Origin: Flavobacteriales bacterium | GTDB taxonomy: Bacteria; Bacteroidota; Bacteroidia; Flavobacteriales; Crocinitomicaceae | Assembly: GCA_947375085.1 (NCBI GenBank) | Contig: CANCEQ010000070.1 | Span: forward strand, 1-13,421 | Direction: 5' to 3' | DNA: 13,421 nt | Part shown: in pieces, positions 1-7,511 of the stretch | How positions within the stretch are numbered: position 1 is the stretch's first letter | How the letters are laid out: every line of letters starts with the position of its first letter | Position numbers and translations under genes: made by a program | Notes under the pieces: generated by a model | Seen by the model: only the letters and a program-made list of their open reading frames with translations | What the model was told of the DNA's origin: nothing | The model's database searches: none

Positions 1-2157
1 TCTCTTGAATAATGGAATTCCAGTACTTACATCAAAAGATGAATTTAAATTTCCATCAACATTAATTGTTTGAGAAATGGACCTTCCATAATTGTCGTAA
101 TTAGTAGAAGTAGCAAAATCTTTATTTGTTAAATCAGTTGTAAATCCAAACCATAAATACTTACCAGAAAGTGCTTCCCAAGTATTAATACGAATACTTG
201 CCGTTTGCTTATAATTGGGCTTTAAATCAGGGTTTCCTATAGAAATTCGATTTGTATTTGCATTGTTCTGAACTAATTGTAAAGCAGTAATTGATGGCTG
301 ACTAGAATTGGTGAAATATGAAACTGTAAATCGTTTGCTTTGAGACGGTTTGAAAGTATAGTAAATAGTTGGAAGTAGATTTGAAATATTTTGGTGTATA
401 ATTGTTTGAGAAGTTAAATTTTGATTATCAATATCAATGTTTCTGACTTTTAAACCTCCAGAAATACTTTGAGTTCTAGATTCATACGTCAGTACAGGTT
501 TAAAGGCATGTGATTGTTTCAAATTTTCAAACTTATTCGTTAGAAGTGCATCAATGAGGTTGTAGTTTCCATTAGTACTATTTTTTGTTTCTTTATCTTG
601 TGAAGAGAAACCATATTCATATAAATATTCAACTGTAAAAGTTACTTTTTTAGTGAGGGGTTCAACATATTCAAATTTTACATTGTGATTTTGGGCAGTT
701 GAAGTATTTATTTTTTGTTGATCTATTGAATCATCTACACCGCTCACTGAAATAAATTGATTCAAACTTTGAAGTGTACCTATTGAATAATCTTTAGAAA
801 TTGAAAGGTCATAATTTAAACTTATTTGTCGCTTTGGCTTCATGAATTTATGAGTCAAATTAGCCGTATTGTCCAACGAAATTCCATTTGTTGAAGTATT
901 ATTTTTGATCAAACTACTTCTGGATAAAATTTCAGATTCACTTAAATAATTTGATGTATTTGTGTTTTCATTAGTACCTGATTTAACATTTAATCTTGGT
1001 TTAATTTCAAGTGTTGTTAATGAATCTAATTCACTAATCAAACTAAAGTTCATTTTATGATATTCACTTAAATCTATTGTATGCGAAGAATCATCCGAAT
1101 AATAACTAGTATCTTTTTGTAGTGAATATTTTGATCGACTTGCAGTAGAAGATGTTAATTGAAAATTATTATACGAGTAATTCAATCCGATTTTCGTTTT
1201 TTTCCGTTTTCCTATCTTGTCAGAATAAAACAAACCCGTTGAAAATGTTTTAGGTACACCAGAAGTTGAATTTGACCGCGTATCATTTATACCGAATTTC
1301 ATCATATCTACTCTACTCACATTGGTTCTTGGAGTAGTAGATCCCAATGCGAAAACAGATATTTTTTGGCTTCCATTGAATTTGTTTAATAAAAGCTCTC
1401 CTTCGTGAAAATTCTGAAAATCAGAAGCTGCTGAAATTTTTCCAAAATACCCTTTTTTAGCATCCGCCTTTAAACGTAAATCCATTACTTGAACGGTAGC
1501 ATCATTACCTGCAGAAGCTGTCTCGCTTTTCTTTTCATATACTTTAACCGATTCTACCCCTTTTGCCGCTAAATTTTTCGTTGCAATCGTTGGGTCACTT
1601 CCGAAAAATTCATCTCCATCCACTAAAACTTGCGTAATTTCTTTTCCTTGAGAAGTAATAGCACCATCCTTATCTACTTTTACACCGGGTAATTTTTTAA
1701 GTAAATCTTCTACAACTGCATTTTCTTTAACTTTAAATGAATCAGCAACATACACCAATGTATCACCTTTGTAATAAATCGGATTTTTGTTGGCGTAAAT
1801 CACCACATCTTCTAATTCCTTGGCTTCTATCGAAAGTTTAATTTTTGCAATTGAAATCTCTTTATTTGTTTGACTTCCAAAAATATAATACTTTTTTACG
1901 TCGTAACCAGGAGAAAGTATTTGCAAAGAAAATGTATCAACAGGAACATTCTTTAAGTCAAAAAAACCGTTTTTATCTGTTCTTGTAAAATTGAGTAGAA
2001 TTGAATCTCTTACCCTAACAGCCATCACTAAAGATTGTGAAAGTGGTTTAGCTCCAGAAGAATCAAAAACTGTCCCGGTTATCTTCATCTCCTGTGCAAT
2101 TCCTTTACTGAAGAAAGTAATGAGAAATAGGAACAAGAAGAAAAATCTAATTTGCAT
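1..2157 (-). CDS. TonB-dependent-type outer-membrane beta-barrel protein, C-terminus outside window
   Basis: The reading frame is open from an ATG at 2157 to the left edge, giving 719 residues without the C-terminus. The start gives a signal peptide (hydrophobic FFFLFLFLITFF, with possible cleavage after GIAQ near residue 22). A carboxypeptidase-regulatory-like beta-sandwich follows (about 24-105), then a TonB-plug-like region (roughly 120-235) with LLKKLPGVKVDKDG and VDGDEFFGSDP. The rest is rich in Asn, Ser, Thr and aromatic residues, as in a beta-barrel. This matches the Bacteroidota outer-membrane beta-barrel family related to TonB-dependent receptors. The substrate is unknown; there is no SusD-like partner in view, which argues against a standard glycan-uptake pair. 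The gene lies 105 bases downstream of the lipoprotein gene in the same direction and has its own candidate promoter. Confidence in the family is high, in any particular transport role low. Confidence 0.9.
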   Translation of the reverse strand, partial: MQIRFFFLFLFLITFFSKGIAQEMKITGTVFDSSGAKPLSQSLVMAVRVRDSILLNFTRTDKNGFFDLKNVPVDTFSLQILSPGYDVKKYYIFGSQTNKEISIAKIKLSIEAKELEDVVIYANKNPIYYKGDTLVYVADSFKVKENAVVEDLLKKLPGVKVDKDGAITSQGKEITQVLVDGDEFFGSDPTIATKNLAAKGVESVKVYEKKSETASAGNDATVQVMDLRLKADAKKGYFGKISAASDFQNFHEGELLLNKFNGSQKISVFALGSTTPRTNVSRVDMMKFGINDTRSNSTSGVPKTFSTGLFYSDKIGKRKKTKIGLNYSYNNFQLTSSTASRSKYSLQKDTSYYSDDSSHTIDLSEYHKMNFSLISELDSLTTLEIKPRLNVKSGTNENTNTSNYLSESEILSRSSLIKNNTSTNGISLDNTANLTHKFMKPKRQISLNYDLSISKDYSIGTLQSLNQFISVSGVDDSIDQQKINTSTAQNHNVKFEYVEPLTKKVTFTVEYLYEYGFSSQDKETKNSTNGNYNLIDALLTNKFENLKQSHAFKPVLTYESRTQSISGGLKVRNIDIDNQNLTSQTIIHQNISNLLPTIYYTFKPSQSKRFTVSYFTNSSQPSITALQLVQNNANTNRISIGNPDLKPNYKQTASIRINTWEALSGKYLWFGFTTDLTNKDFATSTNYDNYGRSISQTINVDGNLNSSFDVSTGIPLFKR

Positions 2158-2180
2158 AGTTAAGTTTAATGTTTACACAA

Positions 2181-2188
2181 CAAGTATA
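2181..2188 (-). promoter_or_regulatory. Candidate -7 box for the outer-membrane protein gene
   Basis: The minus strand reads TATACTTG, one mismatch from the Bacteroidota -7 consensus TAnnTTTG, 23 bases upstream of the ATG at 2157. No clear -33 TTG is seen, so this is a weak call. Confidence 0.35.
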
Positions 2189-2262
2189 AGCACAGAATTT
2201 TAATTAAAGCTGTTAAAAATGATTAAAGGTGAAATTTATGGGTAGGTGGCGTGATGAAGATT

Positions 2263-3051
2263 TTACTTTGCTATTTTCAAAGTCATTAAAACTTGGAATT
2301 CAAAACCAGTATCATCAACCATTTTTTGGAATTCAAGATCTAATTTTTTACCCAACATCTTTTTTTGATTTTTCATCAATTTACGAGTAATTTCATCTTC
2401 GTACTGAAGTAAAAGAGCTGATATATAGCCGTTTAATCCTGCCTCACCTACAGTTACATACGTCGTATTTCCGTTGAAAACAAAACCTTGAAAACGTGTT
2501 TCAAAGATACCTTCCTGATTTAAAGCGTTCATTGCTGGCACAATCGAACAATCGAATAATTCCGTTTTTTCAAATGGTTGCGCATCCAATTCTTCTTCAA
2601 AAAAGGCTTTTCTGATTTTTGTTTGGGTTACTTTTTCTTGTTCGTTGTAATAAGAAACTCGTTCAATAAAAGTTGGTTTCTCTCCCGATCTATCTTCGAA
2701 ACGTTCTTTTGAAGCATATTTTTTTCCATTCAAAACGTAAAACAAAATTGTACCGTATTCGTTTGTTTTACCGTTTACAAATTTTTGTTCCACTTTCAAA
2801 ACGGCATCCGATTTATCTAAGAAAGCTTTTACTTCAAATGAAGATCCATCTTCTTTCGTGAAAAACAAACTATTGGTAATTGACAATTTTTCCTGTAAAT
2901 CAGTATCTGCTATTCTCTTTTCTATTTCATTTTCTTGCTTTTCATTTTTAGAAAACGATTGAACTGTATTGTCAGCTCCTAATTTTTCACTTTTAGATGT
3001 ACAACCAATTAAGACAAATAAGATGAACGAAATAGAGAGAATATTTTTCAT
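2263..3051 (-). CDS. Uncharacterised lipoprotein
   Basis: This is a 262-residue protein beginning MKNILSISFILF. Its short signal peptide ends in the lipobox LIGC, with the lipidated Cys at 17. A Ser/Lys/Glu-rich linker follows (about 18-55), then a mixed alpha/beta body with no motif I recognise. It should be anchored in the inner or outer membrane facing the periplasm or surface. The frame stays open to an ATG at 3126, but that start would put 25 charged residues before the signal peptide, and a perfect -7 promoter box (3083-3090) lies inside the extension; the ATG at 3051, behind an A-rich leader, is therefore preferred. The function is unknown, and the 105-base gap to the next gene does not show co-transcription. 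Confidence 0.8.
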   Translation of the reverse strand: MKNILSISFILFVLIGCTSKSEKLGADNTVQSFSKNEKQENEIEKRIADTDLQEKLSITNSLFFTKEDGSSFEVKAFLDKSDAVLKVEQKFVNGKTNEYGTILFYVLNGKKYASKERFEDRSGEKPTFIERVSYYNEQEKVTQTKIRKAFFEEELDAQPFEKTELFDCSIVPAMNALNQEGIFETRFQGFVFNGNTTYVTVGEAGLNGYISALLLQYEDEITRKLMKNQKKMLGKKLDLEFQKMVDDTGFEFQVLMTLKIAK

Positions 3052-3082
3052 TGTTTTTTTTCTACTATAATTAATATTGCCA

Positions 3083-3090
3083 CAAAAGTA
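3083..3090 (-). promoter_or_regulatory. Candidate -7 promoter box for the lipoprotein gene
   Basis: The minus strand reads TACTTTTG, an exact match to TAnnTTTG. A start about 6 bases downstream gives a 5' leader of roughly 25 bases before the ATG at 3051. The -33 element is not convincing. This box supports the internal start of the lipoprotein. Confidence 0.5.
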
Positions 3091-3187
3091 ACAAGTTATC
3101 TGACTAATTCTATGCCTTCTAGACATCTTTTCTTAACGAAAAAATATTTTTATTTTAATTTACTAGGATTTATTAATAAAAAATACA

Positions 3188-3195
3188 TATCTTTG
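3188..3195 (+). promoter_or_regulatory. Candidate -7 promoter box of the tRNA gene
   Basis: TATCTTTG matches TAnnTTTG exactly and lies 40 bases upstream of the first tRNA base, leaving a 5' leader of about 35 bases to be removed by RNase P. The -33 region is A/T-rich with no clear TTG. Confidence 0.5.
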
Positions 3196-3235
3196 CACCG
3201 CACTTAGAGTAAGCAATTACGATAATTGAATAGAG

Positions 3236-4926
<1,691 letters not shown>

Positions 4927-4930
4927 TTTA

Positions 4931-4948
4931 TTTAAAGTTTTAAAGTTT
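4931..4948. repeat. Tandem 8-base repeat TTTAAAGT upstream of the serine recombinase
   Basis: The plus strand reads TTTAAAGT twice, then TT, ending 5 bases upstream of the recombinase ATG. The 15-base string TTTAAAGTTTTAAAG (4931-4945) recurs on the opposite strand inside the palindrome at 5305-5324. It may be an operator; AT-richness lowers its weight. Confidence 0.45.
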
Positions 4949-4965
4949 CTTAATATTATTGCATA

Positions 4966-4981
4966 TACCTAGTTATAGGTA
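4966..4981. promoter_or_regulatory. Palindrome TACCTA-GTTA-TAGGTA upstream of the serine recombinase
   Basis: Perfect 6-base arms around a 4-base centre, 40 bases upstream of the recombinase start. The position suggests a transcriptional operator or a recombinase accessory site. No protein can be assigned to it from sequence alone. Confidence 0.35.
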
Positions 4982-4991
4982 AGTAAACGGA

Positions 4992-5013
4992 AGCACCACC
5001 AGAAGATGGTGCT
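4992..5013 (-). terminator. Hairpin between the 70-residue gene and the serine recombinase
   Basis: AGCACCA (4992-4998) pairs with TGGTGCT (5007-5013) around an 8-base loop, 6 bases after the stop of the upstream gene. On the minus strand only a poor T-run follows (TTCCGTTTAC), so it may be a weak terminator that attenuates recombinase expression, or an mRNA-stabilising hairpin. Confidence 0.45.
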
Positions 5014-5018
5014 CACGA

Positions 5019-5231
5019 TTATTTGTTAGTCTCGTTCTGGTATAGTTTGTATGTTACTACAGAGAATTTATAGAGTTCGTTAATTAACTCCAAAATAGTC
5101 TCTTCGCTTAAATCATCGAAATTCCCAGTGGCACGAACTTGTGCAACACTTAACTTCTTTGGATTCGATAAATTATCAGCAAAAGAGAAAAATAAATCAC
5201 CGCCAACGTTCTTGGCATTTTCTTTCTTCAC
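5019..5231 (-). CDS. Small orphan protein upstream of the serine recombinase (70 aa)
   Basis: I do not recognise this protein. It has a short basic N-terminus, a central LFFSFADNLSNPKKLSVAQV stretch and an acidic, probably helical C-terminal half containing LSEETILELINELYKF. There is no signal peptide or membrane segment. The start is GTG at 5231: the frame is stopped just upstream by TAA, there is no internal Met, and a nearby ATG at 5235 is in another frame and meets a stop after 12 codons. It is the first convincing gene after the leftward promoter (box at 5409-5416) and precedes the recombinase by 92 bases with a hairpin between. The placement suggests a directionality factor or co-regulator of the recombinase, which is inference only. 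Confidence 0.6.
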   Translation of the reverse strand: MKKENAKNVGGDLFFSFADNLSNPKKLSVAQVRATGNFDDLSEETILELINELYKFSVVTYKLYQNETNK

Positions 5232-5294
5232 CCATTTTTACATTATTCAATTCCCTTCTAGGAGGGCTTATGTTGAACGCACCGAAAACCACGT

Positions 5295-5381
5295 CTAGTT
5301 TGAACTCTTTAAAACTTTAAAGAGAGCATTATTTAATAATATCGGCATTGCATTAGAAGTAAAATAAGCACTTTCGCACAT
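5295..5381 (-). CDS. Possible 28-codon leader ORF
   Basis: An ATG about 20 bases after the predicted leftward transcription start opens 28 codons (beginning MCESAYFTSNAM) and ends at TAG. The 20-base palindrome at 5305-5324 lies inside it and can fold in the RNA as a hairpin. It could be a regulatory leader peptide or chance. No recognisable domain and no clear ribosome site are seen. Confidence 0.25.
   Translation of the reverse strand: MCESAYFTSNAMPILLNNALFKVLKSSN
5305..5324. promoter_or_regulatory. Perfect 20-base palindrome in the leftward leader
   Basis: CTCTTTAAA and TTTAAAGAG flank a 2-base centre. It lies about 80 bases downstream of the predicted leftward start and shares a 15-base core with the repeat at 4931-4945. 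It is a candidate dimer-binding operator or, in RNA, an attenuator hairpin. Confidence 0.5.
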
Positions 5382-5408
5382 GCTTTACTTGATTGGGTAT
5401 TTATATTG

Positions 5409-5439
5409 CAAAGTTACTAACTTTTTTAGTTAGATGCAA
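5409..5439 (-). promoter_or_regulatory. Leftward promoter of the control region, with an internal palindrome
   Basis: The minus strand has TTG (5437-5439), a 20-base spacer and TAACTTTG (5409-5416), an exact TAnnTTTG match. The spacer contains the palindrome CTAACT-TTTTT-AGTTAG (5417-5433), so a repressor bound there would block the promoter. The transcript would enter the leader ORF, the 70-residue gene and possibly the serine recombinase, with a leader of about 170 bases. Confidence 0.65.
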
Positions 5440-5452
5440 CTGTTTCAGTAAA

Positions 5453-5513
5453 AAATGTTTACAATAGGCGAAATTTATGTTGTTTATAAGCCGTTGTATC
5501 ATCGTAAACATTT
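5453..5513. promoter_or_regulatory. 10-base inverted repeat spanning the regulator promoter
   Basis: AAATGTTTAC (5453-5462) and GTAAACATTT (5504-5513) are perfect reverse complements 41 bases apart. The right arm lies between the -33 and -7 elements of the XRE gene and the left arm lies just upstream of the leftward promoter. The spacing suits cooperative binding or looping by the XRE regulator. The regulator assignment is inference. Confidence 0.55.
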
Positions 5514-5524
5514 ATCCATCTTTG
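5494..5524 (+). promoter_or_regulatory. Promoter of the XRE regulator, probably leaderless
   Basis: TTG (5494-5496), a 20-base spacer, then CATCTTTG (5517-5524), one mismatch from TAnnTTTG. The box ends only 4 bases before the ATG at 5529, so transcription should begin at or next to the start codon. Confidence 0.55.
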
Positions 5525-5528
5525 TACT

Positions 5529-5747
5529 ATGGATATTGTAAAAAAAATAGGTGAGCACATCAAAACCGAAAGGAAGAAACAAGGTCTATCCCAGGAAGGA
5601 TTGGCTATGAAGTCCGAGATAGATAGAGCCTATATGAGCACCATCGAGAAAGGTCAACGTAATATCTCTATTCAAATTCTTTACCAAATTACCTCCAAAG
5701 GTCTTAATAAGAATCTTGCTGATTTCTTTAAAGAAATGAATTTATAG
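5529..5747 (+). CDS. XRE-family regulator, C-protein-like (72 aa)
   Basis: A single Cro/CI-type helix-turn-helix fills residues 5-65, with the typical core GLSQEGLAMKSEIDRAYMST followed by IEKGQRNIS. The small size and this core resemble controller (C) proteins of restriction-modification systems and plasmid or phage repressors; no methyltransferase or nuclease gene is nearby, so it is not part of a visible restriction system. It is the only rightward gene of the element and faces the leftward promoter across a region with two inverted repeats. It probably represses or times both promoters. The promoter box ends 4 bases from the ATG, which implies a leaderless mRNA, as is known for several C-protein genes. 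A bidirectional terminator follows. Confidence 0.85.
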   Translation: MDIVKKIGEHIKTERKKQGLSQEGLAMKSEIDRAYMSTIEKGQRNISIQILYQITSKGLNKNLADFFKEMNL

Positions 5748-5755
5748 AGCACAAA

Positions 5756-5780
5756 AAAGCCGACATATAATATCGGCTTT
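5756..5780. terminator. Bidirectional terminator between converging genes
   Basis: AAAGCCGA (5756-5763) and TCGGCTTT (5773-5780) form a perfect 8-bp stem with a 9-base loop. On the minus strand it ends in six Ts, a good intrinsic terminator for the 161-residue gene; on the plus strand it ends the regulator transcript, with a T-run slightly further on. Confidence 0.8.
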
Positions 5781-5825
5781 ACATTCAGTTTTTTAACTTA
5801 TTCAACAACAACCTGCTTTAGTTAT

Positions 5826-6311
5826 CTATTCAGCATTTTCATCAAAGATTCTTGTATAATCAGCAAATTCTGTATCTATAAGGTCTTGCTCAATTACTGC
5901 TTTTGCAATGTCAAAGTCAATAACAAAACAACAAACTTCCATAGTTCCACTACCCATACTTCCTCCGTCACAATGACCTAATCCAGTCCAACCTAGTGTT
6001 TCATCCATTCTATCTTGTAGACGTGTTCTTTTGTCTAAATCTTCGGATGTCCCCATACCATCAACAGCAAACTCAATTAAAAGTGTATAATGGTCTTCAA
6101 TTTCAACTTCTTGATAACCTTCTTTACAATATTCATCGATTTCCTTCTGAATTTTCTTTCTGAAATTCGATAAAACTCCAGATTTAATTTCATTGTACTC
6201 ACCTTGCTCCCCAACAATACCTTTGTGTGTCGCACCAGTTTTATCATCTACATCCCAAGTTTCCCAATAATGAATTTGATTGTCTATTCGTTTGTATAAT
6301 TTCATTGACAT
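5826..6311 (-). CDS. Orphan WGR-like protein, possible cargo (161 aa)
   Basis: I cannot name the family. The N-terminal part (about 1-45, with HYWETWDVDD and HKGIVGEQGE) resembles the W...GxxG pattern of WGR-type domains. The middle (46-80) is a charged helix. The C-terminal part (about 95-161) has a Gly-rich segment LGHCDGGSMGSGTMEV followed by CCFVIDFDIAKAVI, which looks like a small alpha/beta domain. It is acidic overall and has no signal peptide or membrane segment, so it is probably cytoplasmic. An ATG at 6305 is an equally possible start. It is a single-gene unit between the regulator and the tyrosine recombinase, with its own promoter and terminator, as expected of cargo. Any defence or immunity role is a guess. 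Confidence 0.75.
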   Translation of the reverse strand: MSMKLYKRIDNQIHYWETWDVDDKTGATHKGIVGEQGEYNEIKSGVLSNFRKKIQKEIDEYCKEGYQEVEIEDHYTLLIEFAVDGMGTSEDLDKRTRLQDRMDETLGWTGLGHCDGGSMGSGTMEVCCFVIDFDIAKAVIEQDLIDTEFADYTRIFDENAE

Positions 6312-6399
6312 AGTAATATGTTTTAAAATTCCATATGCATTTAGTTCCTAATTAATCAGTGTAATTAACTGTTAAATAACACCTTTTAAATTTATAAAA

Positions 6400-6407
6400 C
6401 AAAAATA
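6400..6407 (-). promoter_or_regulatory. Candidate -7 box for the 161-residue gene
   Basis: The minus strand reads TATTTTTG, matching TAnnTTTG, about 90 bases upstream of the ATG. The leader would hold the imperfect inverted repeat GTGTAATTAAC / GTTAAATAACAC near 6358-6382. No clear -33 is seen. Confidence 0.4.
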
Positions 6408-6492
6408 ATACAATTAATTAAATGATTTGTGATTAAACACCTTTAATCAAAATCTCTCTGGTAGTATTTGATGAATCTTTATTTCACTATTC

Positions 6493-6522
6493 AGCATAAC
6501 AAATACGTGCTAACATTATGCT
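6493..6522. repeat. 7-base inverted repeat just downstream of the tyrosine recombinase
   Basis: AGCATAA (6493-6499) and TTATGCT (6516-6522) flank 16 bases, 11 bases after the recombinase stop. With no T-run next to it, it is a poor terminator. It might be a recombinase core site or only an mRNA 3'-end hairpin. Confidence 0.35.
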
Positions 6523-6533
6523 AAATCGGAACA

Positions 6534-7094
6534 TTAAATGCTTAAACTATCGTAGATATTATTCATTTCTTCTTGTCTTAATCCCAAATAGACCTTGGTC
6601 ATACTCAAACTGCTGTGGTTGTACAAGTCCATAAGCATCACCAAACTTTTCTCGCTCTCACCATTGCTTTCAAAAACTTTACGACCAAATGCCTTACGAC
6701 AGCTATGTGTAGAGATAGATAGTGTTTTAGACTCTTTTGCGAACACTTCTTTAATCATTCGATTAATGTGCTGAATTGTAACCAAAGTACCCTTCTGGCT
6801 TAAAAATGCTGAACCAGTTCTAGCACCACCAAGCCTTGCAACAGCATCGTGTATATTTTTGTTTATCTTAATTGTTTTAACTTTTCCAGTTTTCTTTTCG
6901 GTGATGGTGATAGTCTCTTGGCGAAGTTGTTCATACGTTAAGTTAATAACATCAGAACAGCGAAGACCAGTGTTAATGGATACAAGAATGTATAATCCTA
7001 TTAATTCCTTTTTCGGGTCTTTCAATAGAATCAATGATTTATTCATTGCTTTATCGAATTCTAGGTAATCACTTTTTGTCTGTCTTGCTTTCAT
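6534..7094 (-). CDS. Minimal tyrosine recombinase (catalytic domain only)
   Basis: The 186-residue protein has the full catalytic set: Arg45 in NTGLRCSDV, a Lys in the beta-hairpin (EKKTGK, 66-71), His130 and Arg133 in STHSCRKAFGRK, His160 in YNHSS and nucleophile Tyr169 in KVYLG. It should exchange strands through a 3'-phosphotyrosine link. It lacks the N-terminal SAM-like core-binding domain of ordinary 300-400-residue integrases, as in the short FimB/FimE-type invertases. The longer frame begins with TTG at 7118 inside the -7 box; the ATG at 7094 is therefore chosen. It is not beside either element end, so integration is more likely the work of the serine recombinase. Resolution of multimers or a DNA inversion are the alternatives. 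Inverted repeats upstream may be its sites. Confidence 0.88.
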   Translation of the reverse strand: MKARQTKSDYLEFDKAMNKSLILLKDPKKELIGLYILVSINTGLRCSDVINLTYEQLRQETITITEKKTGKVKTIKINKNIHDAVARLGGARTGSAFLSQKGTLVTIQHINRMIKEVFAKESKTLSISTHSCRKAFGRKVFESNGESEKSLVMLMDLYNHSSLSMTKVYLGLRQEEMNNIYDSLSI

Positions 7095-7115
7095 ATCTGT
7101 TTGTCTTAACTGATA

Positions 7116-7148
7116 CAAATATAATAAAAATATGTTCAGTTAATTCAA
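7116..7148 (-). promoter_or_regulatory. Promoter of the tyrosine recombinase
   Basis: The minus strand has TTG (7146-7148), a 22-base spacer and TATATTTG (7116-7123), an exact TAnnTTTG match. The leader to the ATG at 7094 is about 15 bases. The left arm of the 10-base inverted repeat (7132-7141) sits inside the spacer, so a protein bound there would control the gene. Confidence 0.6.
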
Positions 7149-7169
7149 TAATCGAATAAAACTGAACAT
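7132..7169. repeat. Perfect 10-base inverted repeat ATGTTCAGTT / AACTGAACAT
   Basis: The arms at 7132-7141 and 7160-7169 flank an 18-base spacer that is itself nearly palindromic (TTCAATAATCGAA). It is a candidate operator for autoregulation or a recombinase binding site. A related repeat lies at 7231-7259. Confidence 0.55.
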
Positions 7170-7230
7170 TATTTTTATATTTTTTAAAACATTAGGTCTG
7201 TATGTACTGAAAACACTGGGTTTTTCAAAT

Positions 7231-7262
7231 AATGTTCAGAAATGTAGTAAGTGAACATTTCT
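7231..7262. repeat. Second inverted repeat with the same TGTTCA half-sites
   Basis: AATGTTCA (7231-7238) and TGAACATT (7252-7259) flank 13 bases. Overlapping it, AGAAATG (7238-7244) and CATTTCT (7256-7262) form another inverted pair. The TGTTCA half-site thus occurs four times within 130 bases. Confidence 0.5.
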
Positions 7263-7265
7263 AAT

Positions 7266-7278
7266 TTGCACCTTTTAA
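7266..7278. repeat. TTGCACCTTTTAA box, left copy of a repeat flanking the HUH operon
   Basis: It matches TTGCACCTATTAA at 8434-8446 in 12 of 13 bases, in the same orientation. A shorter TTGCACTTAT lies at 8369-8378. The copies bracket the HUH operon and could be iteron-like or regulator sites. Confidence 0.35.
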
Positions 7279-7342
7279 TACCTATACCGCATCAATTAAA
7301 AAAATTTAATAGACACCATCATTGTGTTGTTCTGGTCATGCC

Positions 7343-7368
7343 ACCAACCTCCTCCCCAAGAGGTCGGT
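7343..7368. other. GC-rich 9-bp hairpin after the HUH operon (terminator or replication/nick site)
   Basis: ACCAACCTC (7343-7351) and GAGGTCGGT (7360-7368) form a complete 9-bp stem (one G-T wobble) with an 8-base C/A-rich loop CTCCCCAA. It lies 5 bases beyond the stop of the last gene of the operon. Its GC content stands out from its surroundings, and no T-run follows on either strand, so intrinsic termination is not well supported. HUH proteins commonly recognise such hairpins, making this a candidate origin or transfer nick region. Confidence 0.5.
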
Positions 7369-7373
7369 AACCG

Positions 7374-7511
7374 TCATTTAAGCTTCTCGAGTTCTAATCT
7401 CAATCGTAGTCTTGTTAGTTGCTTTTGAAGTTCTTGCTTTTTTGTTGGGTCTTGTTCAGTCGATACTTGCAACTGCTTCACTCTAATCTTATTCTCCAAA
7501 CTGGTTGCCAT
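7374..7511 (-). CDS. Very small coiled-coil protein, third gene of the HUH operon (45 aa)
   Basis: The frame begins ATG GCA ACC at 7511, overlaps the preceding gene by 23 bases, and ends at TGA. The product is strongly basic and helical: a Gln/Lys/Leu-rich stretch (KKQELQKQLTRLRLRLELEK) with a heptad-like leucine pattern predicts one amphipathic helix or coiled coil. The overlap suggests translational coupling. It resembles nothing I can name; a small partner or accessory DNA-binding peptide for the HUH protein is possible. Its short length is the main doubt. Confidence 0.5.
   Translation of the reverse strand: MATSLENKIRVKQLQVSTEQDPTKKQELQKQLTRLRLRLELEKLK

Noticed and set aside
3052..3126. 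N-terminal extension of the lipoprotein to the ATG at 3126
   Set aside because: It would bury the lipoprotein signal peptide and it contains an exact promoter box, so the region is upstream DNA.
5529..6311. A restriction-modification system built around the C-protein-like regulator
   Set aside because: Neither the 161-residue neighbour nor any other gene in the element has methyltransferase or nuclease motifs of such systems.
7095..7118. TTG start of the tyrosine recombinase at 7118
   Set aside because: The codon lies in the -7 box; an ATG follows 8 codons later in the same frame.
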